NCBI GenBank assembly: GCA_028710485.1
Contig: JAQTTZ010000005.1
Coordinates: forward strand, 1-64,000
From: Bacteriovorax sp.
GTDB taxonomy: Bacteria; Bdellovibrionota; Bacteriovoracia; Bacteriovoracales; Bacteriovoracaceae
Length of the DNA: 64,000 bases
Direction: 5' to 3'
Positions 9,601 to 18,168 of the stretch are shown one piece after another. The notes under the pieces were generated by a model, which did no database searches, was not told where the DNA came from, and saw only the letters and a list, made by a program, of their open reading frames with translations. The first letter of the stretch is position 1. Each line of letters starts with the position of its first letter. The translations under genes and the position numbers were made by a program.

Positions 9601-11869
9601 AAGAACCTGATCTTTCTTGATTGGCGATTTCCGCACCATCGCTATCATACAACGGCCATTTGGTTTTATATTGAGAAATATCGGCACAGGCATATTCCCA
9701 ACCTAACTGCGATACACAATCTGCATCAGTACTACACTGGTGAAACTTTTGGCAAGTGGCAGCTGTATTTTGGCGAGGATCAGTAAGAGCGATATCTGGA
9801 TCGTAATCGTAATCTGCAGCAGTATTAGCTGAAAAATCTGGAATGATATTGACGATGGTATCAGTTTTATCTGCTAAATCTAAAAATGAGGCATTCAAGG
9901 CCAAAAATAATTTTGTACTGGTTGCAGTTGTTCTTCGACCTGTTCCAATTGCAAACCAACTTACTCCGTCGAATGATCCAATCAATGCACCTTTATTAAA
10001 TCCATACCAATCCCGTTGGTATCCGTTGACATAAAAAGCTGCCTGAGTTTTTAAGCGAGTTTGTCTTTGAGTTTGAAGACTCGAATTTTTTTGATGAGAA
10101 AGGGGAAGCATCGTCACAGGTACATAACAAGCGCGACCAAATATTGTATCCTCATAATTACCAAATGTCGTATTGGCCGAATAAGTATCGCGAGAAGTAC
10201 TATAACCTGAAGCCTGAAGACCCATTCCGCGTTGAGAAGTAGGATAGGCCGAAAAAGTTTGGAACCAACTGTCTTTCACGCATTGAGTACAAGGGGTGAA
10301 ATAGCCGTTAGTGGCAGAAAGAATATAAGTTTTGCCTAATTCCACCGTCACTTCTTTTGCTGGCATGGCATGACTTAAGTCGATAGTCATTTTGCCAAGA
10401 ACAGAATTGATATTGAATGATCCATTAACCGGGGCAACTTTATTGTATTCATCTAAATAATAAAAATCGTCTCCTTCTTGAGTTGTGCTGGGAGATTTTG
10501 TTTGAAGACCGGCAATATCATCAAAATTAACACCTGAGCTTGAAAAGAAGCGGTGAGGAGCACTGCGATTGGGAACACTTACATTTAAATTGGTAATCGG
10601 TCCAATTGGATTGGGTGGTATGGGTGTATAGCAAGTAAAGTCTGTAATATTGGCATTCGTTTTCAGGGCCCCTGCAGGATAAACAGGAAGGACTCCCCAG
10701 TCGGGACATTTTATGGACATTTCAGAATCGCTGGCCGTACAGCCACAGGCAACCGCCAGCTTCTTTTTAGTCGCCGCATAATAAGCGTCATTACAGTTAA
10801 CGGTATTATAAAGAGTCGCATTCAGACCGATCAAGCTAGAGACAAAGGTATTATCAACGTTGTTAACGTAGAAGACGTTTGCGCCATTGGCGGTATAGTC
10901 AGTAATACACTTCCAGTCACTCGCATATTGATAAACTCTTTGTTGTGCAGTACTCACAGGAGTGGCGGGGGGAGGAGTAATTGATGTAAGTGATGGAGTG
11001 TGAGAAATATTAGAACAGATATAGAAAATATTAGGATAATTAATAAAGCTTAATGGATTAGCGGCGTAATCAATTTTTGCCTGAGTATATTGAATGTCTA
11101 AGGAAGCATTGGTCTTTTCGCTTGCATCTTTTACACATTGACCAGAGATACAACAGTCAAAGCCCTTGGCCGAACACGAACTATTTGTACAGATACTGCT
11201 TGAATCAGTTGAGTTTGAAGTCAAATCAGCTTTAAGTAGTACTGGAGCTAAATTCAATAAAGTCGCTTCTATTTTTAATAAGCTGGAAGTTTTAGCTTCG
11301 TATAGATTAAGTCCAGTGGTGGTCACTTGACCAGTACAAGTTGGACATATCTCTGGAAGAGAAAAAGCAGCATTCGCAGGAAGAGTTGTATCAATCGTAG
11401 ATAATTTACAAGCGGAAGTATTATCGGTTCCACTTGGAATATCTATTCTCAATAATCTTTCAATGGCCTTGGTTGAAGTCGTCACATAAATTGGGATCGC
11501 TCTCACGCGGACTTGTTTATAAGTGATACTTGAAAAATTTCCCACCATACAATACTGCTTTCGGAAATACTCAGTTCCACTCACGTCTTTTGCATTCAAA
11601 AAATCGTGCACTATTTTTCCGCGAAGATAGACAATGTCCTGAGAATTTTTATTAATGGTTACAGTTCCAGTAATTTTACTAGTGGTAAACCAATACATAT
11701 TTTCATCGGTCGCAAATGTTGGATAAGTCGTTGTGCCTGAAGATGTTCCACCTGTTGAAGTGGCAGACGAAGAAACTGATGCCTTACGGCCATTGCTTGG
11801 GGCCTGGATACAGCCTTGAAGCAATAGAATGGTGAATAGGACTAATGAGCATAAGAGAGTTTTCATCAA
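6656..11869 (-). CDS. Giant cysteine-rich outer lipoprotein of unknown function
   Basis: A 1737-aa secreted protein I cannot assign. The N-terminus is a lipoprotein signal ending in the lipobox LLQGC (Cys 20), followed by a Ser/Thr/Gly linker (SSSATSTGGTSSGTTT). By eye the chain has about fifty cysteines, unusual for a bacterial protein. They cluster in knot-like groups such as CTNSSCSAKGFDCCISGQC, CQKFHQCSTDADC, VCHSDLDCGPN, NRCCRE, LTCCGGG and FTCCTPLG, ending with YYCK. The C..D.DC spacing recalls disulfide-rich Dickkopf-like modules, but this is only a resemblance. It is otherwise Thr/Asn/Ser-rich with no transmembrane segment. Exposure on the outer membrane is inferred. It follows the 670-aa secreted protein, separated by a terminator, and may be a separate unit. 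Confidence 0.85.
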   Translation of the reverse strand: MMKTLLCSLVLFTILLLQGCIQAPSNGRKASVSSSATSTGGTSSGTTTYPTFATDENMYWFTTSKITGTVTINKNSQDIVYLRGKIVHDFLNAKDVSGTEYFRKQYCMVGNFSSITYKQVRVRAIPIYVTTSTKAIERLLRIDIPSGTDNTSACKLSTIDTTLPANAAFSLPEICPTCTGQVTTTGLNLYEAKTSSLLKIEATLLNLAPVLLKADLTSNSTDSSSICTNSSCSAKGFDCCISGQCVKDASEKTNASLDIQYTQAKIDYAANPLSFINYPNIFYICSNISHTPSLTSITPPPATPVSTAQQRVYQYASDWKCITDYTANGANVFYVNNVDNTFVSSLIGLNATLYNTVNCNDAYYAATKKKLAVACGCTASDSEMSIKCPDWGVLPVYPAGALKTNANITDFTCYTPIPPNPIGPITNLNVSVPNRSAPHRFFSSSGVNFDDIAGLQTKSPSTTQEGDDFYYLDEYNKVAPVNGSFNINSVLGKMTIDLSHAMPAKEVTVELGKTYILSATNGYFTPCTQCVKDSWFQTFSAYPTSQRGMGLQASGYSTSRDTYSANTTFGNYEDTIFGRACYVPVTMLPLSHQKNSSLQTQRQTRLKTQAAFYVNGYQRDWYGFNKGALIGSFDGVSWFAIGTGRRTTATSTKLFLALNASFLDLADKTDTIVNIIPDFSANTAADYDYDPDIALTDPRQNTAATCQKFHQCSTDADCVSQLGWEYACADISQYKTKWPLYDSDGAEIANQERSGSLFEILQSTISTTNGKRCIYRGAGAPCKRDYSSLTEYTKKTLTCAPNFYCASLSANKFNDELARSPNELDDILFGMDTNILGRPLNYVTAGKTLTNDIITNIKYNAANAIGLSAGDSDDMGICRPGKNLSSNDLVAHMNPDASKRTDYISQIGSCNSTAINANRFVTCPAFDDTLNYVDPSDADTVARQQAQNSCGGESKHTTTLVSAFKSIEGLSLLNLQNITQPILAQDACLRRAGSVCHSDLDCGPNKMHEDTVGSIDIKYFGETEAEQSYWRESLICGQGTPVPAKGTTDYLNYKLSENRCCREIGKDFTMYTQGPKAIVPENTGTNEKLITAKFPYYDPSNNGQANDVKGPAAQYRYSRYTVSKNGKDDITKIPHVSATAEPATNQWQVVNETGSLTCCGGGWIRKFADGSHDWKIKNRLSIDANNFSCLNFRSPLADSSYTNFTADKVVAASYQREFEYFCKSPDGAGCLQIPFQNSASFTILSPLPYEPSLKVKVDTYWSGGPSGAYANTPPAGFTRLSTTPTVDPINGTTPWTQDMNSDVPYMPLPYYFSPIPYDIDFRTNKAYNFFTSKAMDFGVEMYLPAYVGWDGTSANTTFVKNVYIKYFYDAPQVPQIYDITANIATVAECANVINSPPPAAPISAISTNNTWCTVSNTKTQNRPVMNVKADTAAGNNWTYAGIIIDFKPIEISKGTKVSEPGNALYYLSKLARMELVGIPQITYEPLYCNNNQNNLVPGIFKSNIQTRAQFTAASVSYTGITDPVERYNADGSTESYDSTSGYGNFEKKFTYQDKLDHSAVFSAKDFTCCTPLGKNATSAAKCCTGYAVTSSDGKSSICKMPKGTDLNVYFNKFVSSEGVGDDQPGGGLTIKGSDTDIDFNPYTGEPKFRGATYDKLVALGGSYCDGGKVATGGAFGAFPPEPFSGSYTVLAGTTGNLEDSFPLSIVDSVLDFQTSDPNVGKMPFDSGFKWNHHYYCK

Positions 11870-12038
11870 GTTACTTATCGCCTTCGTTTTAAAACAACTG
11901 AAAAAGAGTTTGGTATATGGGGATCAATAGGAATATTTTACCGCTAATTTTTTGATAAATTGTGGACAAATGTGAAGAACTTGAGTGCGGAAGTAATATA
12001 TTAGAATCATTAATGGACAACGTACCTATGAAATAAAT
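11870..12038. other. Intergenic region upstream of the giant lipoprotein
   Basis: About 170 bp free of plausible genes between the terminator of the coiled-coil gene and the start of the giant lipoprotein. It should hold the lipoprotein promoter on the minus strand, but I could not pick a -35/-10 pair with good spacing. Confidence 0.4.
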
Positions 12039-12077
12039 CTCTATTTTATGAAAACTGCTCAATGCCATAAAATAGAG
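12039..12077 (-). terminator. Hairpin terminator after the 670-aa secreted protein
   Basis: A perfect 12-bp inverted repeat CTCTATTTTATG / CATAAAATAGAG with a 15-nt loop, 10 nt beyond the stop of the minus-strand gene and followed by a T-rich stretch (ATTTATTTC). The stem is AT-rich and the T-run interrupted, so termination may be partial. Confidence 0.6.
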
Positions 12078-12086
12078 GCATCTTAA

Positions 12087-14099
12087 TTATTTTGAAAAGT
12101 TAAAACCATTTGTCGTAGGCATTGAAGTCGCACCAAGGCCAGTGAAAGCTCCTGTCGCTCCAAAATAGTTCCCTTGAAAATAAGGATTATTAAGCATCCA
12201 AGGTGAAGTGGGATTGTTCATATAGTTTAATTGTGACATATAAAGTGCCTGATTAGTCATTGAATCTATCTGGCTCGTTAGTTGAAAGTTTCCAAACCAT
12301 ATAGGAAAAATTTTATTAATATTTTGACTTAATCCTTCTCCTAAAATTCTAGCGTTGCTCTTTTTTTCGTATACTTCATATCCTCTTATAGATGACTTAC
12401 TATTTTCAACCCAGTATTTTTTATTAAAATCATCCCAGTCCTTTGTATCTCTTAGATTTGAAAGCCGGTTATGTTCGTCATTAATATCTCTGCATGTATC
12501 TGTGACAACGGGATCAGGGTTGTTATCTTTGCAGTATTCATTGTAAACATTCATTTCAGGTTTTGAAAAAGCTCCGAGGTCACCTTTGGTTTTTGTAATG
12601 GTATTTCCTTCTTGCATCCTTCCTAAAATACTTGAAAACGAATTGCTTAAATCTTGAATCCCTGTATTTGAATCGCTTCTATTTCCCATATCGCATTTTA
12701 TTGATGATATGTTTGAAATGAGAAAGCCGTTGTCCGAGTCACTCGCTTGAGGACAGCTTCGCATAAATCTTTGAGCAATATACTGTTTTAATTTTTCAAT
12801 TCTCTCTAATTTTGGATTGTGATTTAACAGTTGATCAAGCTTTGCTCTATATTCACTGGTTTGTTCGGCAATTTTATTTTTTTCGCTATCAACTTTTCCA
12901 ACGAGATCCTTGACGTGATCTCCACATACCGCTATTTGATTGTCGAGTACATTTTCGTCTAGGTTATCACTTATAATACAATCTTTTTTGAATTTAAGAT
13001 AATCATCATTGCTAAAGTTAATGGCCGTAAAAGCATTAGGAGTATCACCCGAAGCTGCATTTGGATGGTCTGCCTTGAAAAGTTTTTCACTATAAGTTAA
13101 AACCTGATTTGTTTTTTCGTTGATTATGGTTCTATTCATTTCATTGTTGCTCGCATCCGAAGGATTGTTGTAGCTATTAAGAATTTTAGACAAATCGGTG
13201 GTGTATTTAACACTAATTTGATTTTTCACTTGGGCATAGTGATCCTTTAAGTCAGCTTGGAATTCTTGACTCTCTTTTCCCAAAAGTGCATTTAATTTAG
13301 GTCTATTGGCCGGATCTGAAATAAGATTTTCACAGCTATTACTATTATTATTTAAGCAATTTTCAACTTCAGTTTTGGTTTGGGCATTTGATAAAATTTC
13401 CATAAGATTTGGCGCTTTGTTTGCCAGTACTTCAAGAACAAATTGTGGCCCAATTTTCTGTGGAATCGAGTCAAGAATACCGTTAATCTCCAAAGTCATT
13501 CCTTGCACATCAGAAACTTTATCCATTGTGTTTGAAAAGTTAAGTAGAGTTTTATCAATTGCGGTAATTTCAGTATTTCTCCATTTCTTAACTCCCCAGC
13601 TCAAATTTTTAGGATTGTAGGCCTTGCACATCGCAAGATTCGCATTTGCAGCATCGCTCTCACAAAGACTTTCTATATTGGGAGTAGTAATTTTTGACAG
13701 GAGATTGTTTTTTGTAAGAAGTGAAATAGCATTTAAAGTTGTAGCATTTCTTAATAAACTTTTAAATTTTTCAATACTATTAATTTTAATGTCTTTTTTA
13801 ATTTCAGATTCACCACCAGAAGTGACGGATTCCATCGTGCTTAAATAATCATTGCGAATACTTTTTAGGTCCTCGATAATTTTTTTCTTGGCCTCTAGAT
13901 CATTAATATTTTTTTTTAGAGATTCGATTTCTTTGACATCATCTTGAGTCATTTGGTTTAGTTTTTTTATTCTCTCTTTGGCCTCTTCGCTGCAAAAATC
14001 TTTTCGTCCATAGGCATAGGGAGTTTGCTCATCCGCTGAAGCAAAATTCATACTTAATGAATAAGCTGCCAGAAAAAAAACGCATTTGATGAACTTCAT
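12087..14099 (-). CDS. Secreted coiled-coil protein of unknown function
   Basis: A 670-aa protein with a signal peptide, MKFIKCVFFLAAYSLSMNFASA, and no lipobox. The mature chain is charged and mainly helical. Heptad-like stretches lie around residues 38-80 (KERIKKLNQMTQDDVKEIESLKKNI) and near 400-440, and several cysteines are spread through the chain (LCESDAANANLAMCKA, VENCLNNNSNSCENL, CIISD, SCPQASDS, IKCDMG). The C-terminus is Asn/Met/Gly-rich (MNNPTSPWMLNNPYFQGNYFG), suggesting a flexible tail. I do not recognise a family. The giant lipoprotein gene follows on the same strand, after a hairpin. A periplasmic or surface structural role is possible but unproven. Confidence 0.75.
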   Translation of the reverse strand: MKFIKCVFFLAAYSLSMNFASADEQTPYAYGRKDFCSEEAKERIKKLNQMTQDDVKEIESLKKNINDLEAKKKIIEDLKSIRNDYLSTMESVTSGGESEIKKDIKINSIEKFKSLLRNATTLNAISLLTKNNLLSKITTPNIESLCESDAANANLAMCKAYNPKNLSWGVKKWRNTEITAIDKTLLNFSNTMDKVSDVQGMTLEINGILDSIPQKIGPQFVLEVLANKAPNLMEILSNAQTKTEVENCLNNNSNSCENLISDPANRPKLNALLGKESQEFQADLKDHYAQVKNQISVKYTTDLSKILNSYNNPSDASNNEMNRTIINEKTNQVLTYSEKLFKADHPNAASGDTPNAFTAINFSNDDYLKFKKDCIISDNLDENVLDNQIAVCGDHVKDLVGKVDSEKNKIAEQTSEYRAKLDQLLNHNPKLERIEKLKQYIAQRFMRSCPQASDSDNGFLISNISSIKCDMGNRSDSNTGIQDLSNSFSSILGRMQEGNTITKTKGDLGAFSKPEMNVYNEYCKDNNPDPVVTDTCRDINDEHNRLSNLRDTKDWDDFNKKYWVENSKSSIRGYEVYEKKSNARILGEGLSQNINKIFPIWFGNFQLTSQIDSMTNQALYMSQLNYMNNPTSPWMLNNPYFQGNYFGATGAFTGLGATSMPTTNGFNFSK

Positions 14100-14243
14100 A
14101 AACTAATCCTTAATAAGATTTCATTAATCTTATCGGAATCCTGATCATTTTACTAAAGTAGAGGTCGGCTAAAAATTTGGGGATGTTTAATCGGCATCTT
14201 GTATTTTAAGGAGTTCAAGAAAAGTGCCTCTCTTTGTTGGCAA

Positions 14244-15344
14244 TTACCCATGTCCCGAGGTCATGAAGGATTCGTGATCTTGAAGACGTTTGCGTTTGTC
14301 TTTCAAGCTTGTAAAAAACTCTTCTGATATTTTCATGGTTTCATTGAGATCAGGAGTTTTAAAAATAAGATCGCGGAAATAACTGACGTTATTATATCCG
14401 GCCGCCATCCAAATGATATGTTTGCGAATGGAAATTAAAAGAGTGTGATCGCTATGGGCATAATCTCTAGAGTATTCCACTAATTTTTGGATAACTTCCA
14501 AATGATCTTCCGGAGTAAAAAATAATTCTTCATCCGCTTTTATATAAGGCTCTAGGAATAAAAATGGATTGCGAAGGGGACCACGTCCCAACATCAAAGC
14601 TGAGCACTTTGTGGTAAGCATTTTTTCCCGGACAAAATTAACTGTATGAAGATCTCCGTTGCCAATGATATCAAGAGGAGCTTTATCTCCCAAATGTTCG
14701 AGTAATTCCCAGTTGGCAAGCCCAGTGTATTGCTGCGATCTCGTTCGTCCATGAATGGCCACGAACTCCACACCTTCTTCGTGAGCGATATGAATGACTT
14801 CCATGGCGTTGATTGAATCTTGATCCCAACCAATTCTAATTTTGACGGACAGTGGTATCTGAATGGATTTCTTAATGGTTTCAAAAAAATGACCAAGTGT
14901 GGATGTGTCTTTTAACAGTGATGAGCCCGCACCGGTACCAACAACTTTTTTAACAGGACAACCCATATTGATATCAATAAATTTTGGTCCAAATTCTTCA
15001 GCTACTTTCGCGGCATTGGCCATGGCCTCAGGATTTTCGCCAAATAGTTGCAGCCCAATATTTTTTTCTCTGGGATCGACTTTTAACATATCAGTGGTGC
15101 GAATATTTTTATAATTAATGCCGTGACAGGAGATAAGTTCACTTACAGTGCCACCTGCACCGAGATCCTCCATCAAAAGACGAAATGGCGCCGTTCCAAT
15201 ACTTGACATGGGGGCAAGCAAAAGTGGAGAGTCAAAATGAATGGAGCCTAATTGCACAGCTTTTCTTCTTGCTTTCAAACTATCAATTTTGCTTTGAAGT
15301 TCTGCTGAGAATGGGGCATTATATTTTGTCGTCATTATTGTCAT
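14244..15344 (-). CDS. dus: tRNA-dihydrouridine synthase
   Basis: An FMN-dependent enzyme that reduces uridine to dihydrouridine in the tRNA D-loop. The TIM-barrel family motifs are present: LLLAPMSSIGTAPFR at the N-terminus, DINMGCPVKKVVGTGAGSSLL with the catalytic Cys, VKIRIGWD, IHGRTRSQQYTG, IIGNGDL and MLGRGPLRNPF. From ATG at 15344 the protein is 366 aa. The track start at 15404 would add 20 residues overlapping the divergent gene and has no ribosome site, whereas 15344 has a GAG about 7 nt upstream. A further ATG at 15335 is also possible. The DusA/B/C subclass cannot be settled by eye. Confidence 0.93.
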   Translation of the reverse strand: MTIMTTKYNAPFSAELQSKIDSLKARRKAVQLGSIHFDSPLLLAPMSSIGTAPFRLLMEDLGAGGTVSELISCHGINYKNIRTTDMLKVDPREKNIGLQLFGENPEAMANAAKVAEEFGPKFIDINMGCPVKKVVGTGAGSSLLKDTSTLGHFFETIKKSIQIPLSVKIRIGWDQDSINAMEVIHIAHEEGVEFVAIHGRTRSQQYTGLANWELLEHLGDKAPLDIIGNGDLHTVNFVREKMLTTKCSALMLGRGPLRNPFLFLEPYIKADEELFFTPEDHLEVIQKLVEYSRDYAHSDHTLLISIRKHIIWMAAGYNNVSYFRDLIFKTPDLNETMKISEEFFTSLKDKRKRLQDHESFMTSGHG

Positions 15345-15394
15345 TATCGACTCTGTGTAGCAGATTCTCAAACTTTCAGTCAACGAGTGAATGC

Positions 15395-15877
15395 ATGAAT
15401 CCAATAAAATTAAGGCCCGTAGGGCATATCATTTTTGATCACGATGGGACATTGGTGAATACCGACATATTTCCATACACTTTGTTTATTGGGATCCGAG
15501 AACTCTTAATTGATTTAAAAGCTAGTGGGCTTGAGCTTTATATTTGGACTGCAAGACCTCGCAGATCCGTAATCGAAACAACAAGTCAATTAGAAATTGC
15601 TCATTTTTTCACAGGTATTTTTTGCTACGACGATGGTATTCCTAAACCAAATCCCGAAGGCCTGCAAAAACTTACTGGGGGAATTGATAAAAAAGAAATT
15701 CTCCATATTGGTGACAGCTTGACTGATCTTGAGGGCGCCCACGCCTACGGAATTGAAGTGGTTGCGGCTTGCTGGAATAGTCCAGATCAGGTAGATAAAT
15801 ATGTAGATATAGCTGATTATACCGCGCTTGATTTGAATCAGTGCCGCGAGATCATAAAAGGAAAATTTAATGTTTGA
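15395..15877 (+). CDS. HAD-superfamily phosphatase
   Basis: A 160-aa cytoplasmic haloacid-dehalogenase-like hydrolase. Motif I is IIFDHDGTLVNTD near the N-terminus (the nucleophile pair DHD), motif II the Thr in YIWTARP, motif III the Lys of GIPKPNPEG, and motif IV HIGDSLTDLEGA. It lacks a large cap domain. The track start at 15185 runs through the divergent dus gene; ATG at 15395 puts motif I at the usual position. It overlaps ffh by 8 nt, so it is translated with the SRP gene. Phosphoglycolate phosphatase-like activity is a guess; the substrate is unknown. Confidence 0.85.
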   Translation: MNPIKLRPVGHIIFDHDGTLVNTDIFPYTLFIGIRELLIDLKASGLELYIWTARPRRSVIETTSQLEIAHFFTGIFCYDDGIPKPNPEGLQKLTGGIDKKEILHIGDSLTDLEGAHAYGIEVVAACWNSPDQVDKYVDIADYTALDLNQCREIIKGKFNV

Positions 15878-17318
15878 TACTCTTAGTGAAAAATTTTCGA
15901 ATGCCTTTAAATATGTTCAGGGAAAATCAAAAATTTCTGAAGATAATATTGAAGAAACTTTAAAAGAAGTTCGCACTGCTTTACTTGAAGCCGATGTAAA
16001 TTTTAAAGTTGTTAAAGAGTTTATCGCCGCCGTCAAAGAAAAAGCGATTGGAGAAAAAGTCATCAAGGGAGTTAATCCCGGTGAGCAATTTGTTAAAATC
16101 ATGCATGATGAACTCGCCAAAATCATGGGGGATGCCAATGAAGAACTCAATCTTGACAGGCCTGGAATTGTTCCTATTCTAGTTGTCGGTTTAAACGGAC
16201 AAGGTAAAACAACTTTCTCCGGTAAACTTGCTCTTCACTTAAAAAATAAGAAGAAAAAAGATGTTCTCTTGGTTCCTGCCGATACATTTCGCCCGGCCGC
16301 CAAGGCCCAATTGGAAACTCTCGCAAAACAAATCGATGTAGAATGTTATGATTCTGATTTAAGTCTACATCCTAAAGAAATTGTATTGAAGGCTATCGAA
16401 TACGCTCAGAAACATCATAAAAATGTTGTAATCATCGATACAGCGGGTCGCTTGCACGTCGATGAAGAATTGATGGGGCAACTTAAAGAAGTCAAAGCTG
16501 CACTTGATTCTTTTAAGCCAGAAGTTTTAATGGTTGCAGACGCAATGACAGGTCAAGAGGCCGTGAATGTTTCAAAAACTTTTCACGAAGCTATTGGCGT
16601 GACAGGAATTGTTCTTTCTAAAATGGACTCTGATGCCAAAGGTGGAGCCGCTCTTTCCATTCGCCACGTAACCGGTGTGCCGATTCGATATGTGTCTATG
16701 GGCGAAAAGATGAAGGACTTAGAGCTCTTTCACCCAGACAGACTGGCAAAAAGAATTCTCGATATGGGGGACGTTCTCTCCCTCGTCGAAAAGGCCCAAG
16801 AAAATATTAATGAAAGTGATGCCGAATCAATGATGCAAAATTTCCAGAAAGGGAAATTTACTGTTGACGATTTTTTAAAACAAATGGAAATGATGAGTTC
16901 AATGGGCTCGATGACTTCAATCTTGAAGATGATTCCTGGAATGGGAGGCATGCTGCGCCAACTTGGAGATTTAAGTCCTGCTGAAAATGAAATGAAGAAA
17001 ATGAAAGTTATAATCTCTTCCATGACAAAAGATGAGCGCCAAAATTATAAAGTGATTAAAGAGTCTAGGTTAAAACGTATTGCCAGTGGTTCAGGTAGCA
17101 CTGAAGAGGCCGTGAAGGACTTTCTAGGCAAGTTTAAGCAGATGGAGCAAATGATGGGAGGACTCTCTTCCATGATGAAAGGTGGCGGCATGGGAGGCTT
17201 CCCAGGAATGGGCCCCCAAAAAGGATTTCGCCAAGAAGCTGGCGCCATGCCTCAATTGCCTGGTGAAAAGCAAAAGAAAAAAGGGACAAAGGGCCCATGG
17301 GGAAAAGGTTATTTTTAG
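15870..17318 (+). CDS. ffh: Signal recognition particle protein Ffh
   Basis: A 482-aa SRP GTPase that binds signal sequences of nascent membrane proteins together with 4.5S RNA and delivers ribosomes to FtsY. The N domain contains the ALLEADVNFKVVKEF helix. The G domain has GLNGQGKTTFSGKLA (G1; Gln replaces the more usual Ser/Val-type residue), the DTFRPAA insertion, DTAGRLHVDE (G3), the TGQEAVN loop and SKMDSDAKGGAALS (G4/G5). The Met-rich M domain holds MEMMSSMGSMTSILKMIPGMGGM and IASGSG. The tail is Gly/Met-rich and basic. It is followed by rpsP and khpA on the same strand, though a promoter appears to precede rpsP. Confidence 0.97.
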   Translation: MFDTLSEKFSNAFKYVQGKSKISEDNIEETLKEVRTALLEADVNFKVVKEFIAAVKEKAIGEKVIKGVNPGEQFVKIMHDELAKIMGDANEELNLDRPGIVPILVVGLNGQGKTTFSGKLALHLKNKKKKDVLLVPADTFRPAAKAQLETLAKQIDVECYDSDLSLHPKEIVLKAIEYAQKHHKNVVIIDTAGRLHVDEELMGQLKEVKAALDSFKPEVLMVADAMTGQEAVNVSKTFHEAIGVTGIVLSKMDSDAKGGAALSIRHVTGVPIRYVSMGEKMKDLELFHPDRLAKRILDMGDVLSLVEKAQENINESDAESMMQNFQKGKFTVDDFLKQMEMMSSMGSMTSILKMIPGMGGMLRQLGDLSPAENEMKKMKVIISSMTKDERQNYKVIKESRLKRIASGSGSTEEAVKDFLGKFKQMEQMMGGLSSMMKGGGMGGFPGMGPQKGFRQEAGAMPQLPGEKQKKKGTKGPWGKGYF

Positions 17319-17384
17319 ATCCAGGATGGATTGAATGCACGTGTGAGGCAGGGGCCGAAGCGGCAAATCAGCGTAACTTTTGCG

Positions 17385-17413
17385 TTGACTAATTAAGCCG
17401 TTTGTTTTATTTA
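17385..17413 (+). promoter_or_regulatory. Putative sigma70-type promoter for rpsP-khpA
   Basis: TTGACT (17385-17390), a 17-nt spacer, then TATTTA (17408-17413), about 60 bp before the rpsP start. The -35 is good and the -10 weak. It would let the ribosomal gene be expressed independently of ffh. Confidence 0.45.
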
Positions 17414-17478
17414 CTTTAATCTGTTTTTTTATTTTAAGAATTAGTTAAATCATAAGTGATACATTTTAGGAGATTTAG

Positions 17479-17724
17479 ATGTTAACTGTTAGACTCTCAC
17501 GCGGTGGAAGAAAAAATGATCCTGTTTATACAATTGTCGTAACTGATTCTCGTAAATCACGAGACGGTGGTTTCCTAGAAAAACTAGGTCAATACAATCC
17601 CAAAGACGCAGCTGCATTAAAAAATGTAAAAGTTGATCGCCTTAAGGTCCTTATGTCTAAGGGGGCTACTATTTCTGATACTGTTAGAACACTTTTAAAA
17701 AACCAAAAAATCGCTCTTAACTAA
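17479..17724 (+). CDS. rpsP: 30S ribosomal protein S16
   Basis: An 81-aa small-subunit protein needed for 30S assembly. The N-terminus MLTVRLSRGGRKNDPVYTIVVTDSRKSRDGGFLEKLGQYNP is the conserved S16 signature, and the length is normal. GGAG lies about 8 nt before ATG. In many bacteria rpsP is followed by khpA, rimM, trmD and rplS; here only khpA follows before a terminator. Confidence 0.97.
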   Translation: MLTVRLSRGGRKNDPVYTIVVTDSRKSRDGGFLEKLGQYNPKDAAALKNVKVDRLKVLMSKGATISDTVRTLLKNQKIALN

Positions 17725-17755
17725 TTTTTAGTTTTTAGTTTTTTTGGAGGACTCT

Positions 17756-17995
17756 ATGAGTGAATTAAAAGACCTAATTGCTTACGTAAGTAAAGCGTTG
17801 GTTGATATGCCAGAAGCAGTTTCAGTCAACGAGATCGTTGGCGAGCAAACTACGGTAATTGAACTTAAGGTTGATAAGACAGACTTAGGTAAGATCATCG
17901 GAAAACAAGGGCGTACGGCTCGTTCACTTAGAACAATCCTGAACGCAGCTTCTACTAAGCTTAAAAAAAGGTCAGTTTTAGAGATCATTGAGTAA
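17756..17995 (+). CDS. khpA: KH-domain RNA-binding protein KhpA
   Basis: A 79-aa single type-II KH domain protein that binds RNA, usually as a KhpA/KhpB complex. The core [18 protein letters not shown] carries the GxxG loop. The start chosen is ATG at 17756 ([11 protein letters not shown]), which has a strong GGAGG 5 nt upstream; the track start at 17744 is a TTG inside that ribosome site. It lies 31 bp after rpsP and is closed by a hairpin terminator. Confidence 0.94.
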   Translation: MSELKDLIAYVSKALVDMPEAVSVNEIVGEQTTVIELKVDKTDLGKIIGKQGRTARSLRTILNAASTKLKKRSVLEIIE

Positions 17996-18043
17996 TCTTT
18001 TCAATACTTTAATTCATGCCACGCCCAAAAATTATGTCATATT

Positions 18044-18071
18044 CAGGAGGGGACCACCCTCCTGTTTTTTC
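18044..18071 (+). terminator. Strong intrinsic terminator after khpA
   Basis: Perfect 8-bp GC-rich stem CAGGAGGG / CCCTCCTG with a 5-nt loop (GACCA), followed directly by TTTTTTCTT. It closes the rpsP-khpA transcript. Confidence 0.93.
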
Positions 18072-18168
18072 TTAACTATCTAATTTTAAATATTTATATT
18101 AAATAAAAATAAAATCGACTATCTTAGATTAATCATACGATTAAGTATTACAAATTTTGGAGAGTCTA

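Noticed and set aside
15185-15394. N-terminal extension of the HAD phosphatase to 15185
   Set aside because: The extra 70 residues lie within the divergent dus gene and do not resemble HAD sequence; ATG 15395 fits motif I.
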